A DNA stretch of 64,000 nt from Anarhynchus alexandrinus (GCA_008711295.1 VUYV01000061.1:3013731-3077730); one strand, 5' to 3'. Positions 50,478 through 63,693 are shown, counted from the stretch's first letter. Numbers and translations are program-made. The notes: generated from the letters alone by a model not told the origin.

Positions 50478-53130
50478 CTGGGGAAGACAACTCCTAGTTT
50501 TTGGCACAACACGTAAGCTGAGTGGACAAAAAGATTTTGGTTTCACCCCTTCTCCTTAGCTGTGTTATCCTATAAACCTGCCCTGGATTCTATGTAGGCC
50601 TGGTAGGATTATAGTACTGGGCCTCTGTGCTGAAGAATGTGGCAGTTTGCCATTTTAATCTCTGCTGTGTGCCTAAGCAATTCTTGCCTGCTCATCTGAG
50701 CAACTTTTCACTGTATCTGAGCTGGGGAATAAGGAGGAAACAATAGATGTGGGAAAGGCAAACTCAACAGAAATCTCAGCTTTTGAATAATCTGCTCCTT
50801 CTTTCATTGCTTATTTCCCGCCTCAGTTTAACAACTTTACTTGCTCAAGTGTAACAAAACTTATATTTATTTATTCTTTATATGAACTCCAGCAAAACGT
50901 TGGAGATTCAGCTCTTGGAGAGAAAAATCCAGTGCTGCATTTATGTATTTTCTTTCAACATCTGGACACAAATCTCTTCTGTCTCTTCAAGGACTGCTTT
51001 GTTTATGACATTATTCATTGTTTTAGATAAGCACTTGGCTTCTGAAGTTGGCTCTTGTAGTGTTTGTTGCCTCTAAACAGACAAAGGCAGAAGCGCATTT
51101 TATCCTTTTGACTACTTGGTCTTTGTACTCTGAATGCATTTGTGAGTTGGAGCCTGCAAGAAAGAACCAAAATAGTTATGTTGCCTTCAAGTGTGAATAG
51201 CCCACACGTGGGGATGTACTTGTTAGGTACTTATATTCTACTTCCCATGCCTTGCATATTAACAGTTTTGCTCTCTTCTTTCACTTAACCTAAAAAAAAA
51301 TAAAAAATTAAGTCAAGGGTCAAAACCTATCCCAGCAACAAACACATCACTCTCTCATTCTGAAGTATGGATATGACAGAAAGGAGGAGTCTGAGGGATC
51401 TTATGAAACTTTACGAAGAAAGTTAAAAGCAGCATTCTAATATAAAAATAAAAAACAACTATAGCAAAGGACTGACCTTTCTGAAAGTAAGTATTTTTAG
51501 TCTTCTCTTTACCTCTAGGGCTGTTATAGCACCTTGTCACCTTCATACTTTTATAAAAGCTTAAGCCAAAGCCTAGATGACTGTACAAATACCTAGAGGA
51601 TGGTGCTCTGCTGCAGGAAGTCATAGTTCCTTGTTTCCATGTAGGTTCAAGGTGATAATGACTAGTCACATGTATAAACAGTGAAACTTTTTGGCCTTCT
51701 TGCTGATGGGACCACAATTCTTCCAAAATTGCACATTTGCAACCCTATCCCAATAATTTGTACATTTAAGATGTAGTAGAACCAAGTTTTTATTACTACT
51801 TACCTTCTTCAACCGTGATGTAAGTCACAAGCTGGCCCTAAATAACATATTATGGGAAAATGACATTATCCCACTTTCAGAGCTATGGCAAATAAAGAAA
51901 GTGATCACAGAACAAATTAAGGTCATAGCCATCTCGAGCTAATTCAAAGATCATGTTTTAACTCAGCAAGGAGTTTCTTTGCATGTGTTCACTCTCAGTT
52001 TGTTCTTCATACATTTTTCATATAAATTCAAGCCCTTCAAAGAACTGATTACTGTACATAACTTCCAGGTTTTTTAAATTAACCTGCAAGCTGGTTGATC
52101 CTTTTTTATGCTTGCCATACAGCAGGTGGTCTGTAGCCACACAGCTCAGTGTTCATTCCTGAATGTATTGTGCCTGAGGCAGGAGGTTGCAGAAGCCAGG
52201 AGTTCCCGTTCTTTCATGACAAGAGGTGCTAGTGTAACCCCATGTGAATATGGGATAGGTGCTGCAATACAACCAGACAGCTTTCTCATTTCAGAGGATT
52301 CATTTATGTTGGGCCAAGAGAGGCTGAAAAAAACGGTCTGAGCACCTTTCTGCATTTTGTACTCAGGTAAAGTAAAACGTGATCTTATTTCTGAGAAAAT
52401 GGAATGGAATGGTGGAATGACGGGCTGTGGATCCTGCTTGAAAACCCATGCCTTTAACATGGGCTTTTTAACTTAAAGAGAGAGTGCATTTGCTTTAATG
52501 TAATTTTAATGTGATGCATTAAGAAAAGCTGCTTCACAGGTGGTTGAGAAGTAATTAACATTTGGCTACTGCAAAAACCCACGTTAATAGAAGTTTGCTT
52601 AGAGGCATATCCAAAAGTAAGCAGGACAACCATCAATGCTGAGTGTACTTCTCTGGCATATCATAGCACATGATGAGGCAATAAACGTATTTTGTAATGT
52701 CTTACTTGTTGTTTGATATCGATGTAATTTACTTTATAGTCTACTATTTTACGGTACTTAATATCAAATTGCACATCAATATACAGCAGCAAATCCTGAA
52801 AATAACATAATAAAATACAAGTGGCTGTGAGATGCATCATATACATGACACAAAATGATGTGAAACAAATAATATTTTAGAGTAGAATTACCCAATTTGC
52901 TAGACATATTTACTAGAAATACTTTCTCTGCATTGACTATTCACAACCCAGATACTTCATAGTATTAGTTATACTATCTAACATAATATTATATGTTATA
53001 CTATATATGGTTCCAAACCAGAGACCTTCTGGTACTTCTGGACTGTTTCTTGAAAGATTTTCCTTTGTTTGATTTATTTTAAATAAGAAAGCAGATAAAA
53101 CCCTATTATTAACCACTTGAAAGAATTACA

Positions 53131-54324
53131 ATGTGGTGTAGTCAAGCTTCTGATCAGGATGGGTTTATGAAAGGCAGGTCCTACTTGACTAACCTGATCT
53201 GCTTCTATGACAAGGTGACCCACTTAGTGGACGAGGCAAACACTGTGCATGTTGTCTACCTGGACTTTAGTAAAGCCTTTGACACTGTTTCCCACAGCAT
53301 TATCCTGGAGAAACTGGTGGCTTGTTGTTTGGACAGGCGTACTCTTTGCTGGGTAAAAAACTGGCCGGGTGGCTGGGTCCAAAGAGTTGTGGTGAATGGT
53401 GTTAAATCCGGTTGGCGGCCAGTCACAGGTGGTGTTCCCCAGGGCTCAGTACTGGGACCTGTTCTGCTTAATATCTTTATCAACAATGTGGACAAGGGGA
53501 TTGAGTGCGCCTTCAGAAAGTTTTCAGACAACACCAAGTTGGGAGAGACTGTTGATCTGCTTAAGGGTAGGAAGACTGTACAGAGGGATCTGGACAGGCT
53601 GGATTTGTGTGCTGAGGCCAATGGTATGAGGTTCAACAAGGCCAGGTGCCGGGTCCTGCACTTGGGTCATAACAACCTCACGCAACACTACAGGCTTGGG
53701 GAAGAGTGGCTGGAAAGCTGCCCAGCAGAAAAGGACCTGGGGGTGTTGGTTGACAGCCAGCTGAATGTAAACCAGCAGTGTGCCCAGGTGGCCAAAAAGG
53801 CCAACAGCATCTGGGCTTGTATCAGAAATAGTGTGGCCAGCAGGACTGGGGAAGTGATCGTCCCCCTGTACTCGGCACTGGTGAGACCACACCTCAAATA
53901 CTATGTTCAGTTTTGGGCCCCTCACTACAGGAAAGACATTGAGGAGCTGGAATGTGTCCAGAGAAGGGCAATGAAGCTGTTGAGGGGTCTGGAGAAGAAG
54001 TCTTATGAGGATCAGCTGAGGGAACTGGGGTTGTTTAGCCTGGAGAAAAGGAGTCTGAGGGGAGACCTTATCACTCTCTACAACTACCCGAAAGGAGGTT
54101 GTAGAGAGGTGGGGGCTGGTCTCTTCTCCCAAGTAACAAGCAATAGAACAAGAGGAAATGGCCTCAAGTTGTGCCAGGAGAGGTTTAGACTGGATATTAG
54201 GAAAAATTTCTTCACCAAAAGGGTTGTCAAGCATTGGAACAGGCTGCCCAGGGAAGTGGTTGAGTCACCATCCCAGGAGGTATTTAAAAGACCTGTAGAT
54301 GTAGTGCTGAGGGACGTGGCTTAG
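53131..54324 (+). pseudogene. Continuous CR1 reverse transcriptase frame with mutated active site
   Basis: This 397-codon frame has no stop or frameshift, ending in TAG at 54322-54324. Motif A ([14 protein letters not shown], about residues 41-54) and motif B ([15 protein letters not shown], about 101-115) are intact. Motif C, normally FADD in CR1, reads FSDN at residues 131-134 (53521-53532), so the second metal-binding Asp is replaced by Asn and the enzyme should be inactive. The first codons (MWCSQAS) probably derive from flanking or diverged sequence, and the fingers N-terminus and endonuclease are absent. It remains open because it is relatively young or by chance. No sign of host use is visible. 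Confidence 0.88.
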
Positions 54325-54406
54325 TGGTGGACTTGGCAATACTAGGTTAATGGTTGGAGTTGATGATCTTAAAGGTCTCTTCCAACCTAAATGATTCTAT
54401 GATTCT
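53140..54406 (+). mobile_element. CR1 LINE fragment, copy 5 (RT and 3' end)
   Basis: The element is 5' truncated within the RT domain (homology begins near 53140-53155 with [14 protein letters not shown]) and runs to the CR1 tail, with ATGATTCTATGATTCT repeats at 54391-54406. It is the longest and best-preserved CR1 in the window. It shares subfamily features with copies 1 and 4 in the tail (TTCCAACCTAAATGATTC). Confidence 0.96.
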
Positions 54407-57400
54407 TTCAGGTTTTCTTATTTTCAATTCTGATAGGGTAAAGTTTACTGAGATTCTTCCATAATTGCAAAGAAAACCTCTACAAATCCCCACCCCCTCA
54501 CTCCACCCCTCTCCCCCAAAATAAATAAGGAAACAAACAAAGAATATTTGAACAGAGAAAGGAAAGGATTCTAGGCAGTGCAGAAATTCAAGAATTTGAC
54601 GATTGTATGTGTGAAAGGGTGTTGAGTGAGAGTCATAAATACTACAGGAATATAGTAGTCTGTATGAAAAGTGGTATTTTACTTAACCAGCAGTCTTGAA
54701 ACGATTGTCAATCCTGACAGTATTTATGAACAAAGCTCACACAGTTCCATTTTTCTCTGGTTATGCCTCCATAAAACTTTCTTAATCAGTGGAAATTTCA
54801 CATGTGGCACTACTGCAATAAATTTTTGAAATGGTCAGCTAAATGAAGCCATTCTATGTAAGCATTTCTAGTATGTCTTAAAGGTTTTCAATGAGGATAA
54901 GAAGAATTTATAAAATATCATTAAATGTTGTCTAGAATTGTGGACTGGTGCAAAAAACTAAGCAGCAGTATTTTGTTTTCTGGACAGAGCATATAAAATT
55001 TCTAAATTATTAAAAGCATGCTCTGTAATTCCCTTTAAATCTCCTGGTTTACATTTTGTTTTGCAAGAAATCTGCAATTACTGTAGTCCCCAGCTGTAGT
55101 TTAATAAGTATTTTTCAACTGGTAAATTGTTACGGGGTTTCTGAATGCAAGAACCGTGATGGAAAAATCTTCCATTTATTTTAGAAAAGAAAGAAAACAC
55201 ACTTTTTGGAATAATGTATGTAGTGTTTTTTGAATATGCCATGTGACTGGAGGTAAATTTATAGCATGTTACACTCCAAGGATTTCATTCAGACTCATGC
55301 TGGTTTTTATGGCTGTAGATCTCACTGGGTTGCTTCTGTGGTGGCTATTTCTACCTGAAGATGCATGTATTTTTTCAGCTTGTTCTACCAGTTTCAGCTT
55401 TTGCATCTTGAACAGGTCCAGTAGCTATGACAAAGGAAGAAATTACAGCTCATCAGGATTAAGTGCTGGTGAGTTTTCTTCATAATGCAGCTGCCTTTCG
55501 TTAAGAGCTAGGCTTCCTGCTACTGTGTTCTCTTTCTCCAACCATGGTTATAAGGCAATGCATATAAAAAGAGCAGAAGATACTTAGGCAGCTGAAAACA
55601 GTCCCTCCTTTTCATACTTCTAATTTGGCTTTTGATTTCCTCCACAAGCAGAGTTACATCTTGGCTGAAGAAAATACAATGGAGATAGTAGAAAGCAACC
55701 TAAATCTGAGAAAATCAAAAAACACGGCAAGCTTGTTTTCCACACTCATGCATTTCTGAAATATGTTAACGTGGTTCTTTTTAGTCTGCAGGAGTTAAGT
55801 CTTACAAAATGACATTGAGCTGTGACATAGAAACACTTTCAAAGTGTTATATTTTCATGCAACAATACATATAGTGCTTTCTATGACATTATTTTATAAA
55901 GATAACTTACCAGCTCTTCATACCCAGTTTCTCAAAGTATCAAACTGTTACTTTATTCAGCTGATAACACTTGATGTGTTCAATTTTGGTTAGCAAAGCT
56001 TATAGAAAAATAACAGAAAATTCTGATGCAAGAAAATAAAGATGAATTGCTGAATATTAGAGAGGCACGTTCTCCTGCCTCCGGCAGTAGCTGCCAAGCT
56101 GGAGAGCTGTCCCATCCCCTCAATTAGATTGGATCTGTATTGATGCTTGATTACCACTAATTAAGCATTTTAAAAGTTTCACATAGGTTGGAGCTTCAGG
56201 CTACAAATGAAGGAAAACAACCGTGGTTCAGTATGCCTTAACGATCCTGTGGACAGATATTATTAACTCCTTACATTATCAATTCATATTAGACAATGTC
56301 CTGAAGAGCTGCTGGTCAGAATTTATATATGCCCCATTATATCCTGGCAAATTAAATCACAGGCACAGATAGTAAGTGCTGAGTAAATAAATAAAAGAAC
56401 AACATTAATATTTAGCTGTCTGTTTTTCAGTTACATTCCTACTTTCATGTGTGTCTTGCTCAGCTAATAAATGAGAAATCCATAGGATATTCCTTATTCT
56501 ATACATCTTTTAAATATGCTAAGAAATTAATTTATTTGCAAGTGAAGTAGTCCTGCTAGCACACTCCAAACATTCAACAGCAAATTATTGATTCAGCATC
56601 ATCTCTATAAAAAAAACCCAACCCTCTAATAAAAATTCATGCCAGATTCTCTGTAACACAACTTCTGGGAAAGAAACATTCTCTGTATTGCATTGAAGCT
56701 GTTCTTTAATTGCACACCAAGTTCGTTCATGATCTTCTCTTGCAGCCTCACATGTGTTGAACAGGAAATGCTAAAACACTGAAATAAGCTCAGTGGGACA
56801 GTGTGTGTCTCAAAGAAGATGATCAAGAACCGAAAGCAAACCTCTGTTGTCTTTGCTAAGACAAAGAGAAGGAGCTAGGTTAAAATGACTCCTCTCATCC
56901 CTTCCAGGAGCTATATAATTATATATATAGCCTTATAATTGACACTGCAGAAGAACAATGAGGTGGGTGTAAGGCATTTGTGGAGGAGCCTGGTCTCTAC
57001 CCATAGTGCTGAGCACACCACCTCTTCTGCGGGCACCAGCAGAGCCATCCTTGCTGTGTCTGACACTTGGGAAAGGCAGCCAGAGGTGTGGCGAGTCTCC
57101 TCTACAGCTTGTGGCCTTAAGTGCAGGGCAACCTCTAAACTTTGCAGAGCACCTCTCGGTCCTGTTCTGCATCGCTGTTCATCAGCTTGAATGTAAAGCT
57201 GCAACAGGAAACCATGGGAAGATTTAGATCACAGCTTGCGGCCAGGAATAGTTTGGTGAGACCAACTGTTGTGAATTCAAGTATCTCAAAAACTGGCGTG
57301 GCTTGTGCTGTGTGATGTTACAAATACTCTGAATATGAATGCATGCCGTCACTGCTTTAGTGCATGTTAGATATAATATGTCATACCTTGGTACATAGTT

Positions 57401-57580
57401 AAAAAATTGTTTAAAGCAGACAGAAACTAAAACAGTATCTCTGACTGTACTCGTATCAGTACAAGTGAAACAATGTCTAATCTGTGAAACGTACTGAAGC
57501 AGCCCTTTTAATTGATTAGTATAATATGATTGATTTCTTAATATTTGTAATCGGTATTGTTTTCTAGCAGCCTCTAATGT
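54407..57580. other. Noncoding DNA, no gene recognised
   Basis: This stretch holds an ATTA-rich candidate regulatory block near 56040-56190, an AT dinucleotide run at 56918-56937 and a more GC-rich patch at about 56940-57200. Several overlapping frames on both strands of the patch (73-97 codons) reflect low stop density rather than a gene. Confidence 0.5.
56040..56190. promoter_or_regulatory. Candidate conserved noncoding block (inferred)
   Basis: A balanced-composition stretch with homeodomain-type words CAATTAGATTGG, TGATTACC and CTAATTAAGC within about 80 bp and no open frame. The cluster suggests an enhancer-like element, but this rests on motif density only. Confidence 0.22.
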
Positions 57581-58160
57581 GGAGCGCAGTCTGCCTAGTA
57601 TCTTCTGCCTACAAGCCTGATTCTCTTGTTTATTCTATTAATACGGAGCCTATATAGGTCAGATTTCTCGTTGTTGCATTGCTATACTCTGCTGCTCAAG
57701 CACTGGTGCGTGATCAGAGACTTTTACTCTTAGATTTCTCCTGGCAGAGCAAGAGCAGTACACAGGGCATGGCAAATGCCTTCAGATACATCTCACCTGA
57801 AAGCAAGTGGCAGCCCTTTTGCAACTGATCCTAGCGCTTGCAATCGGATCGAGTTTGGCACCGGTGGAACCAGCGGGGGCTGCTCTTTGCAGTGACTGCG
57901 GATCTATTCAGTATATACTCGCTGTGCTTTTCCGCTCCCCTGGATGCCCAGCTGAGCTATTAAGAAGTAATCTCTGGGCAATTGCCAGATAGGATATAGT
58001 TTGTTTCCCGGAGATCAATATCCGAGGCTGGAGGGACTGCGCTATAGTAGTTCAGCACTTCTGCATGAGCGCAATTAATTACATGGGTGAGCCCTGTGTT
58101 TAGACACTCTTTCATCCTTGATCTGCCTAACAGCCTCTCTGCTAGGGATTATCCTCTCTC
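57580..58160. promoter_or_regulatory. CpG-enriched patch, possible promoter or regulatory element
   Basis: Between 57831 and 58080 I count 12 CpG dinucleotides, far above the roughly one per 100 bp around it, with words such as GGATCGAG, CACCGGTGG, CAGCGGGGG and GAGCGCAATTAATTAC. A 61-codon frame at 57807-57992 overlaps it but shows no known motif. The patch is too short and not GC-rich enough for a classical CpG island. It could be a noncoding first exon/promoter, an enhancer or an undiagnosed repeat. Confidence 0.35.
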
Positions 58161-61100
58161 CTCGCTGACTAATTTGACAACAGACTTTATCCATGTCCTT
58201 TGAGATAAAGATGAGAGACACAGAGCTGTCTATCGGTGTTCTGTGTTTTGTAGTGTTTTTAAAAGAAATGCCTTTATAACGTAAACTCCATTATGAAGGA
58301 TACAAAGGAAGCCCCCATTGCAAGTATTCTAATCAAAGGAGAACTCCCCTGGTGCTACTGAGAACAGAAATTGTGATGAGCTCTGTTCTGCTCTAAATTA
58401 CTAATTGACTTTTTCTAAAGAACACCTACTAGGAATCTTGAAGTTTTATGGCAAATGCTAAGCAGCAGCTGTTTTCTAATTGTGCTTCCCATTCTATACT
58501 CCTCACAAATATCTCTTTTGAATAATAAGCTGGAGACGCTTCCAGTTAAAAGCAGTGCAGATCTGGGGAAACTATGTTAATGTAAGAGGATCGGTCTTAA
58601 GCTCAGAGAAGCCATGAAATTTATGGATGACTTTTAATAATTCTCTCTTTAAGGTTCTTTTATATGTTGGTATTTCCATGGCTTGTTTTATGGCATGAGA
58701 GGCTGACATGCTGTTGTGAGCATCCCATGATGAATATCTGCTTATCAGCACACAGAGAAAGAAGTAATTACAGCATTAATACTGAGTTTTATGTCATTAA
58801 ATCACTATTTAGATCCAAGCTTAATTTGTATTTAAAAAATATGTTTATCATTAGTGAATCATCATCGACAATCATCTTGATAATTTAAGAAAATTACCGG
58901 TAACAAGACTTTCTTTTGGACAGAATCAGGCCCTTCATGCCAAATTTTCAAGTGGACAACAGCTGCTGTGTATAGGCAAGTACACATACATGCTGCTTTG
59001 CCTTCATTTCTGGTATCTTTCATTTTGCTTAGCCAATTCACTGTTTTGTGAATTCTGGTTGGTGTTATTCTTTGGTGTTAATACCGGCTAGGTGTTTAAA
59101 AAACATAAAACCAGAAAAAGAGACAAAATGCTGGTGGGAGGAATGCTTAAAAACAAAAGGTAGGAAAGAAGAAAGAGGTTAAAATTTTGAAGATGTTCTC
59201 TCTGAATAATTTATTTAACACTTTAAATAGGTGGCCTGATTTTCAGCTCTGTCAAGCCGATTTAGATATCATAGTATAGGTTTAGGTATGTAATTAAAAG
59301 TTTCATTAACATTTTTGTATCACTCCAAAGAATATTTTTGGGGAAGACAAAGGTGATTGCAGGGGCAAGTACTCCTGAATATTATGTTTTGATCAGTATA
59401 GGATTTTGAGCCAGATGAATCAGCCGTGACATTCTGCATCAAGTTTAATCCACAAATGTGCTATGCAAAAAAGCTGGGTTTAGGTTTTGAGTGCAAAAGT
59501 GAACGATTTAACGGACAAAACCTACACTTGCCTGAGATGGCTGTTTCCAGCAATGACCTGTGGATGGGAGAGTTACGGAGAATGGTATTGTCTTCATGGA
59601 CAGCTGAATTCACCGTGCCTGCAAGCCTCTTCTGCACTTGGCTTGGACGACAACAGGACTGTTTGCTAAGGAGGCCATTCTGTCTTGTTCTCTCAGTGGT
59701 CTGTCATGTGGTTTGGCTTCAAGGGTGGATGGGATTGAGTGGTTAAGCCAGATGTGCAGGGTGGATAAATAGGCTCCAGTATGCGGGGCATTCCCTGTAG
59801 CGCATCACCTACTGCATCAGCCCAAACCTAAATGGAGAGGTACCCTGCACAGGCAGCTGGCCAGCTGAGCTTCGGGGCTACTCTTACACTGCTGTTTAGT
59901 ATAACTAGAAACCGTCTCCGTTGAACCATGTCTGATCGGAGGTTCAGTGAATGCAGTGTGATAAATTGCTGCTAGGTTAGAGGTCTGGCATCTTCAACAT
60001 TTATCCACCTTGGTGTGAACGACTATAAAAACCACAAGGCAGTGAGGGCTCTGGTTTCAAAGGGGACTGCCTGCATGAAGAAGGCATGCAGGACCTGCCT
60101 CTGTGTGAACTTTTGAGCAAGGAGGCATTTTATGTTAAATTGTCTTTTCCATCATCTAATTTTCTTGCCTTGGGAATTCAGTTGTGAACTGACCTCAGTC
60201 CATCACGCTATACATAAATTACGAACAGAACTTTGAAGTTCTTTCCACATTTAAAGAGGAGGTTCAAAAGTATATCCTGAAGGGATTCTGGAGGGATCTG
60301 TTTTGAAAATTAAAGGAAAAAGCAAGCAAGAGATTCAATATCCAAGTGAGTCTAGTATCAAGGAGGACAATATTAACAGTGATTCAGAATATCAGTCATG
60401 TCAAAATGTGCTAACAGGCAAATCAGGCTCCCGGCACAGTTATATATAGGTATGTGTTTATAGATACATATGTGCATTTTTACGTGTATGCAGGCGGGTA
60501 TATAGACAAAACCTGGGTTACTTTTTGTTATGGGAACAATAATATTTGATCTTTTTCTAGCTTGTAAGTATATGGAACTTGCTAAATAGCTGTGTTCTCT
60601 GTGTAGGTAATGGCTTTCAGTTATGCCATCCTAACAATGATCCCCCATCAGGTTTTACGTAAACAAGTCATCCCACATTTTGTAACTATTTCTAAAATGT
60701 AAATTATTTACATAAAGAATGCTTATTGCTTAGGTGGGTGTCTCCAGTAGCTTATAAATACTTTAATAACAGAAATGAATAATTCATGCACATTTCTTTT
60801 AAAATCTGTTACTATGAAATCCTTTAATATTCAGAGTAAACATATTTTAGGGATTGGTGGCATTTTTGAATGTAGGTAGGATTATTCATTCCATCGTATT
60901 TCCATAGTTTGAAAACTACTTGAGTGCAGAGAGGCGCCAAACTAAAGAAAAACTTTTCACAACAATTAAGCACTTGTTTCAGTGATATGCTTAAGCCACA
61001 TTCTTAATTTTGAGCACATTCTGAACCCCACCCAACTCATTAAAGGCTCAGCACAAGCTTAGGTAATGCTGAATTCAGTAAGAGTTAGTATGTGCTCATA

Positions 61101-63693
61101 TGCTTTCTTGAACAAAAGTCTAAACTCTTGGTAGGCTTCTACAGCCTCTAAAAATCCTCCCCAAAGGCAGGTTTTACGCTGCAGACAGAACATACCGCAA
61201 GTGCTATTGCAGACTTTCTCACCTTTGCTGGAAGCTGCTTGCAACTGATCCAGCACGCTCCTGCGTTCAGGGAGTTTAAAGGAGGAGGAGGGAGTGTGTG
61301 GAGTGACTATCAGGTTTCCCTCTTCCCAGCTTTTCTCATGTGCAAAGCCCCGTGTTCTCATGGAGAAGGGGACCAACAGCTGTACGCAGATCTGACGAAG
61401 ACGACCTTGCTGCTCTGCAGTTTTGCACTTCTCATAATCTGTGCAGACCAGAACAAACAGGCTCTCCTTCTTGCACACTTCTGGATGTGCTTAATCAGTT
61501 AGAAAGAAGCTCAGGATACATCTTGCTTCGATGATAGTTACTATCCTTTTGCTATGTTCTTCAGCCATTTATAATAACTCATTCCAGAGGAATCCAAGCT
61601 GGTTTTGCAGCACTAAATGAGAATTTAACTTGATTTAATAATTGGAAATTTAGCTGTTATCCTTTTGTCAGTGAATGCTAGTTTTTCACCCCAAATCCTT
61701 CCTGTTTTCTTAATAACCATGTTCTGCATGGGAGTTTTACCCTTCTTTTGTCCTTTTTATGCTTCTTCCAGCCTTTTCCAGTTTTGTTTTTTATACTTAC
61801 AGTCTCTTCTAACTGCTTCATTACACCCTTGCAAATATGCCTTGCAAAATTTAAGATAGAATATAAATACATCAGGTATATTGAAAAGTCAATAAAAAGA
61901 ACTCCCCTCAACCCAAAACAAAAAATCAAACCTCACCCTCACTAACCCCCTCCAAAACCCAACCCAAACCCACCTACTTGTGGTATACCTATCCCCACTC
62001 TAGTTCTTTTGGGTTTTCTTTTTACTCCACTCATTTATTTTCTGCCCCACTATCTTTAAAGTATTAAAACAGATAATTTGGCTAAATGTGATTTCTATTC
62101 AGAAACAGCTATAATTCTCTTTCTTTAAAGAATTTATTGGACCAATGGTCCTCCAAAACCAATGTTGGAAATATAAAGTCAAAGTAGTGTAGTAACAACT
62201 GATCTGTATCCATCCCTTCAGATTGATAAACTGACAAAATAAGCAAATTCTATTCATGCTGATGCCTTGGGACATGTTGGCACACAGATAATTAGGAAGC
62301 TATTTTCCAAGAGAAGGTCACTGTGTTTTACGCAGCCTGCATAAGCCAGAGATTAGGACTGCCAGTGATTTAGCTGAAGACAGGAGACAATGATCATCTG
62401 GCTGAGACGGTTCATCATTGTTATGAATTCAACAATAAATTTGATGAGATGTTAGGACAATTAGGGTGATGATATGCTCCTTCACAAATGTGCAGAGGAA
62501 TCATTATGAAAAGGGAAATTGATGAAATCATTAAAGTGAATGTAAACTTGAACTGGATTTGTAAGTCAAAGAGGAATTTCCCATGCAGAATTGCTGGATG
62601 GATCTATTACATTACATATCACTCATAAATGCCTAGTAGAATCAGTTTTTGGTCATGAATACATTAATGCAACCATTTTTGCACATTGTTTAAGTATAGC
62701 TGATTATTTACTTTACTTATGTGATGTTTTACCTCAAATTACTTAATGTGCATCTGAGGAAAACATCATGAGGGTTTGAAGGCACATTATGCTTTCATTA
62801 GGATGAAGATGGTTTTATGGTAGTTTCCTACCTGACTGTCTTTTCTTTTAGAAGCTACATTATAAAAAAGAATGAAAGATAAACAAATGAAAGTTAGTAG
62901 AAGTAACTCTGATATACTAAATAAATAAAATGTCTCCATTTTAAATTGGAATCTTCCGTAGTTAATTTCCTTGTGGAATGTTTAAAAAAATCTTAAGATT
63001 AATCCCTGTCTTGCTTTATAGTACCATTAACATATTATAGATTTGATTTCCATCTAAAGAAAAATCTACTTGTAATATCAATGCAAAATATTACAGCATC
63101 TCCAAAAAATAAGAAAATAAAACATAATAAAGCTAGAACAATAAGTTTCCTTCTTAATTACAGAGTGAAACCAAAAAAAGGCGTATTTAGAAACAGGTCA
63201 TCTACAATGATTTGATGTACTCAAAGTCATTTTGTTAGCCAAATCGCTCATGGACATTCATATTAAATGTGTCTGCTGAATGTTAAGATTCTCTTTGAAT
63301 AAAGTGAGGTACTCAAGGGGCTATAGTAATCTGCTGGATACTTCAAGGTACAGTGATATCTATGGATGTTTTATGCACGGTGCTGATATATTTACTGGCT
63401 TGTCGCATTACCTATCTTGGCTTTTGAAAGCTAAACTCTGTAATATGAGGCTAATATTAATGTCCAGTTACAAATTTCACTCAGGAGGTGTCAAATAACT
63501 CTTGAGATGTGGTGGTGGTCTTCTTTCTGCTATGAGAAACAACATGTCATTGAAATTATCTGCTAGCAAGTGCTGCCTTTTTTTAGAGAAGTTTGGTAAG
63601 AAAGTTTTGTACTCAAGGCACAACTGAAATAACAAAGTGTCATGTATCTGTGGTGCAGGAAACAATAGCCCTTCTGTAATCAGCTCAGACATT
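58161..63693. other. Noncoding DNA, no gene recognised
   Basis: Frames at 59426-59746 (+, 106 codons) and 61059-61478 (-, 139 codons) are open but show no family motif or codon pattern that convinces me. A C/A-rich low-complexity run lies at about 61905-61980. The candidate enhancer-like block at 62255-62640 is listed separately. Confidence 0.5.
62255..62640. promoter_or_regulatory. Candidate conserved noncoding enhancer-like block (inferred)
   Basis: There is no open frame, but the block is dense in developmental transcription-factor words: SOX-type ACAATG (62387-62392), CATTGTT (62416-62422) and AACAATA (62431-62437), and homeodomain-type GATAATTAG, GATTTAG and ACAATTAG. The SOX words occur in alternating orientation within about 50 bp. 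This is typical of vertebrate enhancers but not proof. Confidence 0.3.

Larger units (their letters stand above)
44165..53139. other. Noncoding DNA, about 9 kb, with two unproven exon-like segments
   Basis: No gene family is recognised. The segments at 46324-46682 and 50330-50477 (both minus) have favourable splice contexts and are listed separately. A pyrimidine tract lies at 49037-49093. Around 52960-53010 the sequence is nearly pure AT with short palindromes. Frames at 51355-51726 and 52146-52460 (minus) have no motifs and are probably chance. Confidence 0.5.

Noticed and set aside
52116..52132. Second CTCF-like word (ACAGCAGGTGGTC)
   Set aside because: Three mismatches to the core, including the conserved C near the end. 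Too weak to list.
61059..61478. 139-codon minus-strand frame
   Set aside because: No convincing splice pair, start context or family resemblance. Overlapping plus-strand frames are also open.
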